Source of the DNA: Oscillospiraceae bacterium
GTDB taxonomy: Bacteria; Bacillota; Clostridia; Oscillospirales; Acutalibacteraceae
Direction: 5' to 3'
Assembly: GCA_031270785.1 (NCBI GenBank)
Contig: JAISWM010000074.1
Span: 1 to 20,948 of the forward strand
Length of the DNA stretch: 20,948 nucleotides
Shown piece after piece: positions 1-7,385 of this stretch. The notes beneath the pieces were generated by a model. That model was given only the letters and a program-made list of their open reading frames with translations, made no database searches and was not told where the DNA came from. Position 1 is the first letter of the stretch. Every line of letters starts with the position of its first letter. The position numbers and the translations under genes were made by a program.

Positions 1-8
1 TTTCCCAT
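1..8 (-). CDS. Probable start of a gene leaving the window at the left edge
   Basis: On the minus strand an ATG occupies 8-6 and is followed by GGA AA, so the product would begin Met-Gly-Lys. An AGGGG ribosome binding sequence lies about nine bases upstream (near 18-22), and a plausible promoter lies at 44-71. Only the first codons are visible, so nothing can be said about function. The orientation matches every other gene in the window. Confidence 0.4.
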
Positions 9-43
9 ATTATCTGCCCCTACATATATTGAATTTGTTGTTT

Positions 44-71
44 ATTATACATATTCATTGAAAAAAATCAA
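44..71 (-). promoter_or_regulatory. Sigma-70-type promoter for the gene at the left edge
   Basis: On the minus strand, TTGATT (71-66) is followed after 16 bases by a perfect TATAAT (49-44). It sits about 35 bases upstream of the ATG at position 8. The spacing is one short of ideal and the -35 box has four of six consensus bases, so this is a reasonable but untested promoter. Confidence 0.5.
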
Positions 72-234
72 GTTTTTAAATATTTTTGATATAAAAAAAC
101 AAAATTCCCAGATTCCCAACATAATTTCTATAGTCTATTGTAAAGCGGAACAGCTATATATAGCAATTCCACTTGATATTTACTGTGAAATTTCTCAAAA
201 TCTGCGAATTAATCACGAGTATAGGCAATTGAAA

Positions 235-351
235 TATAGCTATTACGATTTAAAACAGTTCTCAAAAGTAAATTTATTCATGCACCTTCTCCCAGCCGTC
301 GGTTGGGAGAAAGTCATAAAAATCAAATGCTTTTCAAACGAAACTGCCATA
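235..351. repeat. Family C palindromic element, copy 1 (117 bp)
   Basis: The element begins TATAGCTATTACG and ends GAAACTGCCATA. It has a central hairpin at 287-311 (arms TTCTCCCAGCC and GGTTGGGAGAA). It aligns over its whole length, in opposite orientation, with 19780-19896, which is also 117 bp. The ends are imperfect inverted repeats of the type TATAGCTGTTACG. Partial copies of the same arms occur near 4440-4485, 7190-7250, 7310-7385 and 17380-17410. The rest of 9-444 shows no gene. A short plus-strand reading frame across it runs through this repeat and is not credible. Confidence 0.75.
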
Positions 352-444
352 GTTAATCCTGTGTGGAGTTGCTATAAACAGGTCTGTTTTTTTGGCGGCA
401 GTAACTATGTGCACTGAAAATTTGCTTGGCCACCGGTTTTTTAT

Positions 445-2517
445 TTATTTTTTTATAATAATGCCATATTTTGCAATTAAAGAATTTAAAAATCTTTTTT
501 CTATCTCACTGATTTCCTCAGATGTTAATGTATATTCCTTGCTGCAGTATTCCACTTCATACAAAATTGCATGGCTATCAGACGGAATGTTTTTATCATA
601 ATAAACGTCCTTAATAACTACCGACGTTATTAATTTACTTGACGCTTTTATATCATTTACAATATCTTTTGAAAAAGTATCTTTTTTACATAATAAATTA
701 TAGCTCCTTTTAATATTTGGAAATTTAGATTCAAATTTTAATAATTTATTTTTATTATTAAAGTATTTGATATAAGCTTCGCAATAAAATATCTTGTCCT
801 TTATAAGTTTTATATTTTGAATATTTTTTACTTCTTCTTTTTTTATTTCCCCTAAAAATCCTATTCTTATGCCATTTTCATTTATAATACTATATCCTGA
901 ACTATCCTCAAAAAACGGATAGTTTTCTTCTTTTAATTCAAATGCTTGACCAAATTCACTAAAAAGCAAATTTACGTAATTTAAAAGATCATAATAAGTA
1001 TATTTTACATCCTTGTCTATCCCCCACCCTCTTTCTAATCTGCACCCGGATAAAATAATGCCCAAAGTGTCTGTTTCACTGCATCCGGTATCTTTATTTT
1101 CATCCTTAAAATACACTCTGCCTATTTCAAAAAGAGATAAATCAGTGTTATTACGAGAATAATTATAAGATAAACTGCTAATCAGAGAATAAACTAATGT
1201 CGGCCTCATTAAGCAATACATTGGGGAAATAGCGTTTTGCAGTTTTAAATCGGAATATAAAAAATGGCCTTTTGGTACTTTCAAAAATTTTGTAACATCC
1301 GCAGGAATAAAAGCATAATTTATAACTTCATTAAATCCTAATCCAACAAGAATATTTCTTAAAATGTCTATATTGTCCCATACATAATTTTTGCTATACT
1401 GCACTTGAATAGTTGGCATTATTGGTTTTATATTGTCATATCCGTATATTCTGGCTATTTCTTCAATAATATCAACTTCTTTCAGCACATCTAACCTATA
1501 CGGTGGGGATATTACGGTAATATTATTTTTCCCATCTTTTTTACATTTGAAATCATATTTATTTAAAAGATTCACTATCTGGTCAATAGTTAAACTGCAC
1601 CCTATTAACTCATTGGCTCTCGAGCACCTTAATGATATTATATTGTCAGTGACTTTGTCCGGATAATAATCAAATAATACTTTGCATATATCGCCGCCGC
1701 ATATTTCATTAATTTTCTTTGCGCATGTGCATGCTATATCTTTAGTGCTGTCAATATTTACGCCGCGTTCAAATCTAAACGAAGAAGGAGTAGATATTTT
1801 CATGCGTCTGGATGTAAGCCTGACGCTTATTTCGTCAAATATTGCGGATTCTAATAATATATTTTTAGTATTAATATCTACAGTGGAAGATTCCGTACCA
1901 ATAATTCCCGCTACACATAAAACTTTATTATTATCCGATATTACTATATCGCCTTTTTTTATTTGTGCTTCTTTATTTCCAAGCGTAGTAATTTTACCGT
2001 CTGCATCTGCTTTGCAGACATTAATCATGTTTCCTGATAATTTATCAATATCATAAGTATGCATCGGTTGGCCAAGTTCCAGCATAATATAATTAGCTAT
2101 ATCTACCACGGCGTTTATGCAATTAACTCCTAATTTTTCCAATCTGTTTTTTATATATTCAGGAGTAGAAGCCGTATTGTCAATATTATTAATTATTATT
2201 CCTGAAAAACGTCTGCATGAATGATCATTTGCAAATTTAATATTTATCGGGAATGAATTGTTATCTTCTTTTAAATCAGTTCTATTTATTTTGGGAATAT
2301 TCATATTCTTAAAAGCGCAAATTTCTCTTGCTATTCCAATGTGTGAAAGCATGTCTGCTCTGTTGGCTTTCACCTCAATAGTAATTACTGTATCATTTTT
2401 GGAATGCTCCTTTTCTTTTACTTCAAACCCTTGTAAGTTAAGTATATCGAAAAGCTCATCCGGCATAATACTGCCCTCGCACAACTCATTTAACCAATTG
2501 AAAGAAAATTTAAACAT
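445..2517 (-). CDS. pheT: Phenylalanyl-tRNA synthetase beta subunit, lacking the OB-fold tRNA-binding domain
   Basis: This is the beta chain of the alpha2-beta2 enzyme that charges tRNA-Phe in the cytosol. It has 690 residues, where most bacterial PheT have about 790-800. The N-terminal strand (1-35, with FNWLNELC) runs directly into the block VKANRADMLSHIGIAREI at about 49-66. The roughly 100-residue EMAP-like tRNA_bind domain normally found between them is absent. The B3/B4 editing region (about 100-255), the B5 domain (about 290-365, with SPPYRLDV and IARIYGYDNI), the catalytic-like core and the C-terminal ferredoxin-fold anticodon-binding domain (about 595-690) are all present. The start has AAAGGGG upstream. 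pheS normally sits immediately upstream; here it is about 2 kb away beyond an island. I am sure of the family, and the deletion is read directly from the translation. Confidence 0.96.
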   Translation of the reverse strand: MFKFSFNWLNELCEGSIMPDELFDILNLQGFEVKEKEHSKNDTVITIEVKANRADMLSHIGIAREICAFKNMNIPKINRTDLKEDNNSFPINIKFANDHSCRRFSGIIINNIDNTASTPEYIKNRLEKLGVNCINAVVDIANYIMLELGQPMHTYDIDKLSGNMINVCKADADGKITTLGNKEAQIKKGDIVISDNNKVLCVAGIIGTESSTVDINTKNILLESAIFDEISVRLTSRRMKISTPSSFRFERGVNIDSTKDIACTCAKKINEICGGDICKVLFDYYPDKVTDNIISLRCSRANELIGCSLTIDQIVNLLNKYDFKCKKDGKNNITVISPPYRLDVLKEVDIIEEIARIYGYDNIKPIMPTIQVQYSKNYVWDNIDILRNILVGLGFNEVINYAFIPADVTKFLKVPKGHFLYSDLKLQNAISPMYCLMRPTLVYSLISSLSYNYSRNNTDLSLFEIGRVYFKDENKDTGCSETDTLGIILSGCRLERGWGIDKDVKYTYYDLLNYVNLLFSEFGQAFELKEENYPFFEDSSGYSIINENGIRIGFLGEIKKEEVKNIQNIKLIKDKIFYCEAYIKYFNNKNKLLKFESKFPNIKRSYNLLCKKDTFSKDIVNDIKASSKLITSVVIKDVYYDKNIPSDSHAILYEVEYCSKEYTLTSEEISEIEKRFLNSLIAKYGIIIKK

Positions 2518-2614
2518 AAATTATTTTCCCCTTTCGTATTTCTATGCTCATAAAATTTGCAATTTAGGATTTTTTGTGTTCTCCCTGCCATATGAGGGGA
2601 TATAGCTGTTTCAC
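2518..2614. repeat. Short gap with a decayed palindrome between hsdS and pheT
   Basis: This 97-base AT-rich gap holds the pheT ribosome binding site (AAAGGGG on the minus strand, 2527-2533). It also holds a degenerate hairpin (CCCTGCCATATGAGGGG, around 2584-2600) followed by ATAGCTGTTTC, which resembles the end of family B/C elements. No promoter of good quality was seen. Confidence 0.4.
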
Positions 2615-3826
2615 TTAAAAAAGGTCACATAAGCAAGGTATTGCCTTGCTCAGCGGGCTGTGAGATAAGCCGTTATTTACGTCGCCGAGGCCGTCAACGG
2701 ATAGCTCGCCAGACATCAGGCGGGGTAAAAGAGCGTCGCGAATCTCTGCTAACCGCACATTTTCTTCGTTAAGCCTATGCTGAGTTTCAAGAATGCTATC
2801 GTACTGGAAATTGAACTTCCGAATGACATTAACCGAAGGATACAAGACTTGAATAACCGCAAAATCATTGTAATTCAGCGATTGCCTTACTGACCCAGAA
2901 GCCCGCACTCGTACCTCTTCTTGAAAATTCGGTGACTTCAAGAAAAAACTAAGAAAGTGGTGATACTCAGGTTCAGCACGAAAGACGGCGTAAACAGGGC
3001 TGACACAGCCCGAAAAAGCAAAGGCGTTAATACCAATTGAGCCAATATTCACACGGGCGGGATTGTATGCAAAATCGTTAGGCTCAACAACGAAATATTT
3101 GCCGATGTCTCTGCTGTAAACCTGCTTGGTGAAATAATCCTCTGACAGAACAAGGTTTCCGGTTTTAACCGCCGAAAGGACAGGCAATTGTTGTTTTTTA
3201 ACTTTGGTACGAATTTCAGTTGTGACGGTGCCAAGGTCGACATAATCCCAGTGGCCAGGCACACTATCCACGAACCACGACTTGAAAATGGCCTGCGCCA
3301 TTTGCTCTAAATGATGATTTATCTTCGAGTTGTTGGCAATTTTATCGTCGAGGACTGAGAGCGTGTCGGCAATTGTCTGCTGCTTTGCAAGGGGTGGGAG
3401 ATCAACATTAATGTTGGCAAAGGTATCTCTTGTTATCGTGTCAAATACCGAACCGTGGGTCTGGCTTTTCAAAAGTCGGATACTATTTTTTAGCAGATAG
3501 TAAAGGTAGGTTTGAACTATCTTGCCCTTTTTGCCTCGTATACCATAGCACGACTGATTGAACGCCATCGGAAACGGAATCATAGCCAGTTCACCAACTG
3601 TTCCACGAGCCGATATAATGATGTCATCCACATCAAGCAGCTTTGTGGAGCTATTGGCCAGACCCGTTTCAGTAATCGTTTTCTTGGTAGAGTAAACATA
3701 GCGGCTGTCATCGTTAAAGTCTTTAACAGAGAGCCACGGGATGTCACCGCCCCAGTATTCGGCTACACTCGTTTGCGGTGTACCACCACCGATAAGGTCG
3801 ATAACATCGGAGAGTTTTTGCGTCAT
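2615..3826 (-). CDS. hsdS: Type I restriction-modification specificity subunit (orphan HsdS)
   Basis: HsdS gives a type I methyltransferase/nuclease its DNA sequence specificity. The 403 residues have the full two-target-recognition-domain layout. TRD1 (about 1-140) contains GGGTPQTS and the WLSVKD block. The first conserved helical spacer follows (about 141-190: LPPLAKQQTIADTLSVLDDK, then the AQAIFKSWFVD segment). TRD2 covers about 195-340, and a second helix (about 350-385) ends in IRDALLPRLMSGELSV. Length and ends look intact. No hsdM or hsdR is in the window. The base composition is visibly richer in GC than the flanking AT-rich genes, suggesting horizontal acquisition. It overlaps the upstream nuclease remnant by four bases (ATGA), so both came from one operon. 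It lies between pheS and pheT. The last 16 residues after the usual helix are non-conserved. Confidence 0.93.
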   Translation of the reverse strand: MTQKLSDVIDLIGGGTPQTSVAEYWGGDIPWLSVKDFNDDSRYVYSTKKTITETGLANSSTKLLDVDDIIISARGTVGELAMIPFPMAFNQSCYGIRGKKGKIVQTYLYYLLKNSIRLLKSQTHGSVFDTITRDTFANINVDLPPLAKQQTIADTLSVLDDKIANNSKINHHLEQMAQAIFKSWFVDSVPGHWDYVDLGTVTTEIRTKVKKQQLPVLSAVKTGNLVLSEDYFTKQVYSRDIGKYFVVEPNDFAYNPARVNIGSIGINAFAFSGCVSPVYAVFRAEPEYHHFLSFFLKSPNFQEEVRVRASGSVRQSLNYNDFAVIQVLYPSVNVIRKFNFQYDSILETQHRLNEENVRLAEIRDALLPRLMSGELSVDGLGDVNNGLSHSPLSKAIPCLCDLF

Positions 3827-3993
3827 TCCACATTATCTCCTGCCTCGTCGTCGCTCGCGGACTTGTCTTTTATCCGCTTTTCGATGTTGCGGAGAGCATA
3901 TTCTGCTATCATTCCGCGCTTGTTTTTGCACAACAAAATTTCGATAGTCGAGTTGTCCTGCGCTGTTTTCGTTGATAACAACACCAATATTCG
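3823..3993 (-). pseudogene. C-terminal remnant of a DUF1016/YhcG-like PDDEXK nuclease gene
   Basis: The frame ends in TGA overlapping the hsdS start (ATGA). The readable part includes NSTIEILLCKNKRGMIAEYA, which resembles the end of the DUF1016 nuclease domain, where families show a 'NPTIGILLCK...VEYAL' pattern. Such genes are often found inside type I restriction loci, which fits its place next to hsdS. Upstream it runs into repeat sequence: a family A arm at about 3995 and a family D element at 4018. The N-terminal domain and catalytic part are therefore gone. The sequence after EYALRNIEK does not look family-like, so the fragment may be degenerate. The assignment is from memory of the family pattern and is moderate. 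Confidence 0.45.
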
Positions 3994-3994
3994 A

Positions 3995-4200
3995 TGGTGG
4001 TCCAAATTAATTGATAATAGACCTGTCCGTAAATCTCACAGAGCGCAAACTATCGAAAAAATGCATCACTTAAAAAATGGCTTTGCATCAAAATCTCCTT
4101 GGAGTATCTTCATACGCCGTCGTCGATTTTGATTGCAATCTGTAAAATTTACGGACAGGTCTAATATCTTTTCCCCCCCGCCGAAGGCGGGGAAAAACAA
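3995..4200. repeat. Family A element split by insertion of a family D element
   Basis: The left arm GGTGGTCCAAATTAATTGA (from about 3995) continues after the family D element as TATCTTTTCCCCCCCGCC with its hairpin core (about 4176-4195). Uninterrupted family A copies read TTGATAATATCTTT at this point. Here TAATA is present on both sides of the D element, consistent with a 5-bp target duplication. This family A copy is also what truncates the DUF1016-like gene. Confidence 0.6.
4018..4163. mobile_element. Family D MITE-like element, uninterrupted copy (146 bp)
   Basis: The element is bounded by near-perfect inverted repeats of about 24 bp beginning TAGACCTGTCCGTAAAT. The interior contains ATGCATCACTTAAAAAATGG and CGCCGTCGTCGATTTTGATT. 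It codes for nothing credible. Other copies are at 10455-10918 and 13979-14220, both enlarged by family A insertions, with a broken copy near 8446. The size, inverted ends and flanking TA or TAATA suggest a MITE mobilised by a transposase encoded elsewhere. I cannot name the parent family; IS630-like or IS5-like elements would fit a TA target. Confidence 0.75.
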
Positions 4201-4489
4201 AAACGCCACTGTATTAGTTGAAACTCTTTCTTTCACCACCGCCGAAGGCGGGGAAAAAACAAAAATGCCATTGTTTGAAAAGATTTTTACTGTAATGACT
4301 TTGAAAAATGTCTGATTTTTTACCGCTTTCTCCGCGAAGGTTGTGTCTTAAAATAGCTTAAATCCGTTCTTTTTCCACTGCCGAAGGCGGGGGGGAAAGA
4401 TATTATCAACTAATTTAGGCTACCACCCTCGCGAACTCGCAAAGGGAGACCACACAAACAAATTTACTTTTTCCAAGTGTATGCTATAG
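4164..4489. repeat. Palindrome cluster between hsdS island and pheS
   Basis: This gap holds GC-rich hairpin cores of the CCGCCGAAGGCGGGG type near 4176-4195, 4237-4254 and 4378-4397. They are separated by family B arms (AACAAAAACGCCACTG; TTGAAAAGATTTTTACT). It ends with a family C-like arm (ACAAACAAATTTACTTTTTC) at about 4455-4475. No gene, RNA or clear terminator was seen. Confidence 0.6.
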
Positions 4490-5503
4490 CTATAATTGCT
4501 TCCAAAGGTTAATATCATTCTCATATATTTTACGTATTTCGCCCAAATCATAATATATAAGTGCCAATCTATTCAAGCCCAGTCCAAACGCAAAACCGGT
4601 ATATTTTTCGCTGCTATATCCAACGCCTTCAAGAACATTGGGGTGAACCATTCCCGACCCTAAAACTGTTATCCAGCCGGTTCCCGAGCATGTTTTGCAG
4701 CCTTTTTTATTGCATTTGGTACACGACATATCTATTGCCGCGCTTGGTTCTGTATACGGATAATATGTTGGCCTGAACCTAACACCAACGTGACTTCCGA
4801 AAACTTCTTTTAAGAGCTTTATTAAAACCGCTTTTAAATTCGCAAACGATATCTTTTCCCCAACCATTAGTCCCTCAACCTGATAAAACATTGGCGTATG
4901 CTGAGGGTCTATATCGTCTACGCGATAAACTGTTCCTGGCGATATGATTTGTATTGGCGGAGACTTTTCTTGCATTGCTCTTATTTGCACGGAAGAAGTG
5001 TGAGATCTTAAAAGTATACTTGGTGATGACACATAAAATGTATCTTGCATATCTCTCGCGGGGTGATGAGATGGCATATTAAGTTTTTCAAAATTATATT
5101 TGTCAAGCTCTATCTCCGGCCCTTGGACTATGGAAAAACCCATGTTTATAAATATTTTTTCCATCTTTTTATATAGTTTCACGAGTGGATGAACTGTGCC
5201 CAATTTTATGTTTTGTTTAAATATAGTAACGTCATATTTATTGGCGATATTTTCTTTTTTAAATTTTCGCAGAGCCATTTCTATATTATTCTCTATAAAT
5301 TCCTTAAACTCATTTATGGATTTACCTATGTTTTTTTTCTCTTCGGTTTCTGAAACGTTTTTCAAATCTGAGTACAAGGACTTAGTATATTTTTTAAAAT
5401 ATTTAATATTAATATTTTGAATATCCTCAGCGTTTTTTACTTGATTTAATTCATCTAAAAATTTCACCTTGTTTTCTTCTATACTTTTGTTAATGCTCTG
5501 CAT
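4490..5503 (-). CDS. pheS: Phenylalanyl-tRNA synthetase alpha subunit
   Basis: This is the catalytic alpha chain of PheRS and works with PheT in aminoacylating tRNA-Phe. The 337 residues are the usual length. A coiled-coil N-terminal region (about 1-105) binds tRNA. The class II core begins at GTVHPLVKLYKKME, continues through GFSIVQGPEIELDKYNFE and the motif 2 loop HPARDMQDTFYV with RSHTSSVQIRAM, and closes with motif 3 (GFAFGLGLNRLALIYY). A CTKCNKKGCKTCSGTGW cluster, known from many bacterial PheS, is present. The start is supported by AGGAGGGG eight bases upstream. In most bacteria pheT follows within a few bases; here repeats and an hsdS island intervene. I saw no T-box leader upstream. 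Confidence 0.97.
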   Translation of the reverse strand: MQSINKSIEENKVKFLDELNQVKNAEDIQNINIKYFKKYTKSLYSDLKNVSETEEKKNIGKSINEFKEFIENNIEMALRKFKKENIANKYDVTIFKQNIKLGTVHPLVKLYKKMEKIFINMGFSIVQGPEIELDKYNFEKLNMPSHHPARDMQDTFYVSSPSILLRSHTSSVQIRAMQEKSPPIQIISPGTVYRVDDIDPQHTPMFYQVEGLMVGEKISFANLKAVLIKLLKEVFGSHVGVRFRPTYYPYTEPSAAIDMSCTKCNKKGCKTCSGTGWITVLGSGMVHPNVLEGVGYSSEKYTGFAFGLGLNRLALIYYDLGEIRKIYENDINLWKQL

Positions 5504-5519
5504 ATTTTCCCCTCCTAAT

Positions 5520-5945
5520 AAACCAATTACTGTTAATTGTGGCCAAAATTAGCGGATAACATCTCCTCCCTCCGCCTGCGGCGGGAAAAGAACTGTAATA
5601 ATACCACGTTTCTAATACTATTTCTAATTAAAAAATCGGGTCGCGCCATAAAACAGTTGAAATTCCTTCTTTCCCCCCGCCCTCGGCGGGGGGAAAGATA
5701 TTATCAATTAATTTGGCCCACTACCAAAATCCGATGTGTATTTGATTCACTTCCCCCGCAAGTCGGTGGGAAAAGAACCATAATAATACCACGTTTTTAA
5801 TACTATTTCTAATTAAAAAATCGGGTCGCGCCATAAAACAGTTGAAATTTTTTCTTTCACCTCCGCCATAGGTGGGGTGAAAGATATTATCAATTAATTT
5901 GGGCCACCACCTAAAATTAGTATAAATGGTTTTTGATATAGCTGT
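5520..5945. repeat. 185-bp tandem duplication of hairpin elements between metK and pheS
   Basis: The block containing ATACCACGTTTCTAATAC, TTTCTAATTAAAAAATCGG and GTCGCGCCATAAAACAGTTG appears at about 5601 and again at about 5786, a period of 185 bp. Each copy carries a family B half-element and a family A element with a GC hairpin (cores near 5570-5585, 5675-5692, 5755-5770 and 5860-5875). The gap contains no gene, riboswitch or tRNA that I can recognise. Confidence 0.7.
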
Positions 5946-5947
5946 AC

Positions 5948-7138
5948 TTACATATTTTTTTCAACATAATTTTTTATTTCTTCTGTTTTATCAAGATGTT
6001 CCCACTTTACATTTAAATCTTCTCTTCCCATATGCCCGTAAACTGCAAGTTTAGAGTATATTGGCGACAATAAATTAAATTCCCTTATTATCGAAAGCGG
6101 CCTCAAGTCAAATATATGTCTGACTGCTTTTTCTAATACTTCATCGCCAACGCTCGATGTTCCAAAAGTATCTACCATTATCGAAACAGGTTTAGCTACC
6201 CCTATTGCGTAAGCTACTTGAACTTCACATTTGGGAGCAAATCCCGCTCCCACAATGTTTTTTGCTATGTATCTTGCGGCATAGGCGGCAGATCTGTCTA
6301 CTTTGGTCGGATCTTTACCCGAAAACGCTCCGCCGCCATGCCTTGAATATCCTCCGTAAGTATCTACTATTACCTTTCTTCCGGTTAGCCCGCTGTCGCT
6401 AACAGGCCCTCCTATTACAAATCTTCCCGTAGGGTTAATGAATATTTTAGTTTTATTATCCATCATACCTTTTGGAATAATTTCGTCTATAACAAGGCTT
6501 TTAATGTCTTTTGACAGCACATCCATATTTACTTCTTCACTATGTTGAGCAGATACCACTACCGTATCAACTCTCACTGGTTTATCTCCGTCATATTCTA
6601 TTGTTATTTGAGTTTTTCCATCCGGTTTTAAATAGTTTAAAATCTTATTTTTCCTTACAAACGATAATCTCTTAGCAAGCTTATGCGCCAATGATATTGG
6701 CATGGGCATTAATTCGGGAGTCTCGTTACAGGCGAATCCAAACATTATTCCTTGATCTCCCGCGCCTATTTGATTTTCTTCGCACATTTGCCCGCTTTTT
6801 TCTTCCAATGAAGAATTTACCCCTATGGCTATATCATCAGATTGCTTATCTATAGAGGTTATTATTCCGCAAGTATTTCCGTCAAATCCGCACAAAGGGT
6901 TATCATATCCTATTGATTTAATAACTTGCCTTGCGATATTTGAGATGTCTACATAACAATTAGTTGATATTTCCCCCATTACGTGTACAAGACCTGTTGT
7001 GACTGAAACTTCACACGCTACATGCGCGCCGGGGTCTGCCCTTAAAATTTCATCTAATATGGAATCCGAAATTTGGTCACAGATTTTATCCGGGTGCCCT
7101 TCAGTAACTGATTCTGAAGTAAAAAAATGTTTAGACAT
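5948..7138 (-). CDS. metK: S-adenosylmethionine synthetase
   Basis: MetK makes S-adenosylmethionine from methionine and ATP in the cytosol, supplying nearly all methyl transfer. The 396 residues match the family length. Visible signatures are GHPDK at 14-18 (ATP-binding), GAGDQGIMFGFACNET in the N-terminal half, the GGGAFSGKDPTKVDRSAAY loop, and the C-terminal block RPLSIIREFNLLSPIYSKLA then YGHMGRED. The start has AAAGGGG about 12 bases upstream. Upstream (7142-7330) is a tandem duplication of repeat sequence. I see no SAM riboswitch there, although many Clostridia have one before metK. Nothing in the coding sequence looks damaged. Confidence 0.98.
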   Translation of the reverse strand: MSKHFFTSESVTEGHPDKICDQISDSILDEILRADPGAHVACEVSVTTGLVHVMGEISTNCYVDISNIARQVIKSIGYDNPLCGFDGNTCGIITSIDKQSDDIAIGVNSSLEEKSGQMCEENQIGAGDQGIMFGFACNETPELMPMPISLAHKLAKRLSFVRKNKILNYLKPDGKTQITIEYDGDKPVRVDTVVVSAQHSEEVNMDVLSKDIKSLVIDEIIPKGMMDNKTKIFINPTGRFVIGGPVSDSGLTGRKVIVDTYGGYSRHGGGAFSGKDPTKVDRSAAYAARYIAKNIVGAGFAPKCEVQVAYAIGVAKPVSIMVDTFGTSSVGDEVLEKAVRHIFDLRPLSIIREFNLLSPIYSKLAVYGHMGREDLNVKWEHLDKTEEIKNYVEKNM

Positions 7139-7141
7139 ATT

Positions 7142-7385
7142 TAATATTCCCCTTTATTCTTTTGTTTATCTTAAAATTAATATGGCTGCTATTTGTGAAA
7201 AAATAAATTTATTTTTGCGACTTCTCCCCGCCGACGGCGGGAAGAGAGTTATATTTAATATTCCTCTTTTTAATATCCCCCTTTATTCTTTTGTTTATCT
7301 TAAAAACTAATATAGCTTCTTTTCTTGAAAAAACAAATTTATTTTTGTGGTCTCTCCCAACTGATGGCGGGAAGAGAGTCATGAA
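7142..7385. repeat. Tandemly duplicated repeat block between tsaD and metK
   Basis: The string CTTTATTCTTTTGTTTATCT occurs at about 7151 and again at about 7280. Each copy is followed by a family C-like arm (AAATTTATTTTTG) and a hairpin (CCCGCCGACGGCGGG near 7227-7241; a degenerate version near 7366-7375). The duplication unit is therefore close to 128 bp. The left end contains the metK ribosome binding site. The right end is translated as the last residues of TsaD. Confidence 0.65.

Noticed and set aside
58..417. Plus-strand open frame of 119 codons
   Set aside because: It starts with TTG without a ribosome binding site. About half of it is family C repeat, and no protein family is recognisable.
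3512..4132. Plus-strand open frame of 206 codons opposite hsdS
   Set aside because: It is antisense to a well-supported hsdS and runs through the nuclease remnant into the D element. The frame is a by-product of the GC-richer island.
4164..4489. GC hairpins as ordinary Rho-independent terminators
   Set aside because: The cores are typically followed by A/G-rich sequence on either strand instead of a T-run. They occur upstream as well as downstream of genes and in multiples, which fits repeat elements better.
5504..5947. T-box leader for pheS or SAM riboswitch for metK (checked also at 7139-7338)
   Set aside because: No T-box core or SAM-I core sequence was visible; both gaps are accounted for by repeat elements.
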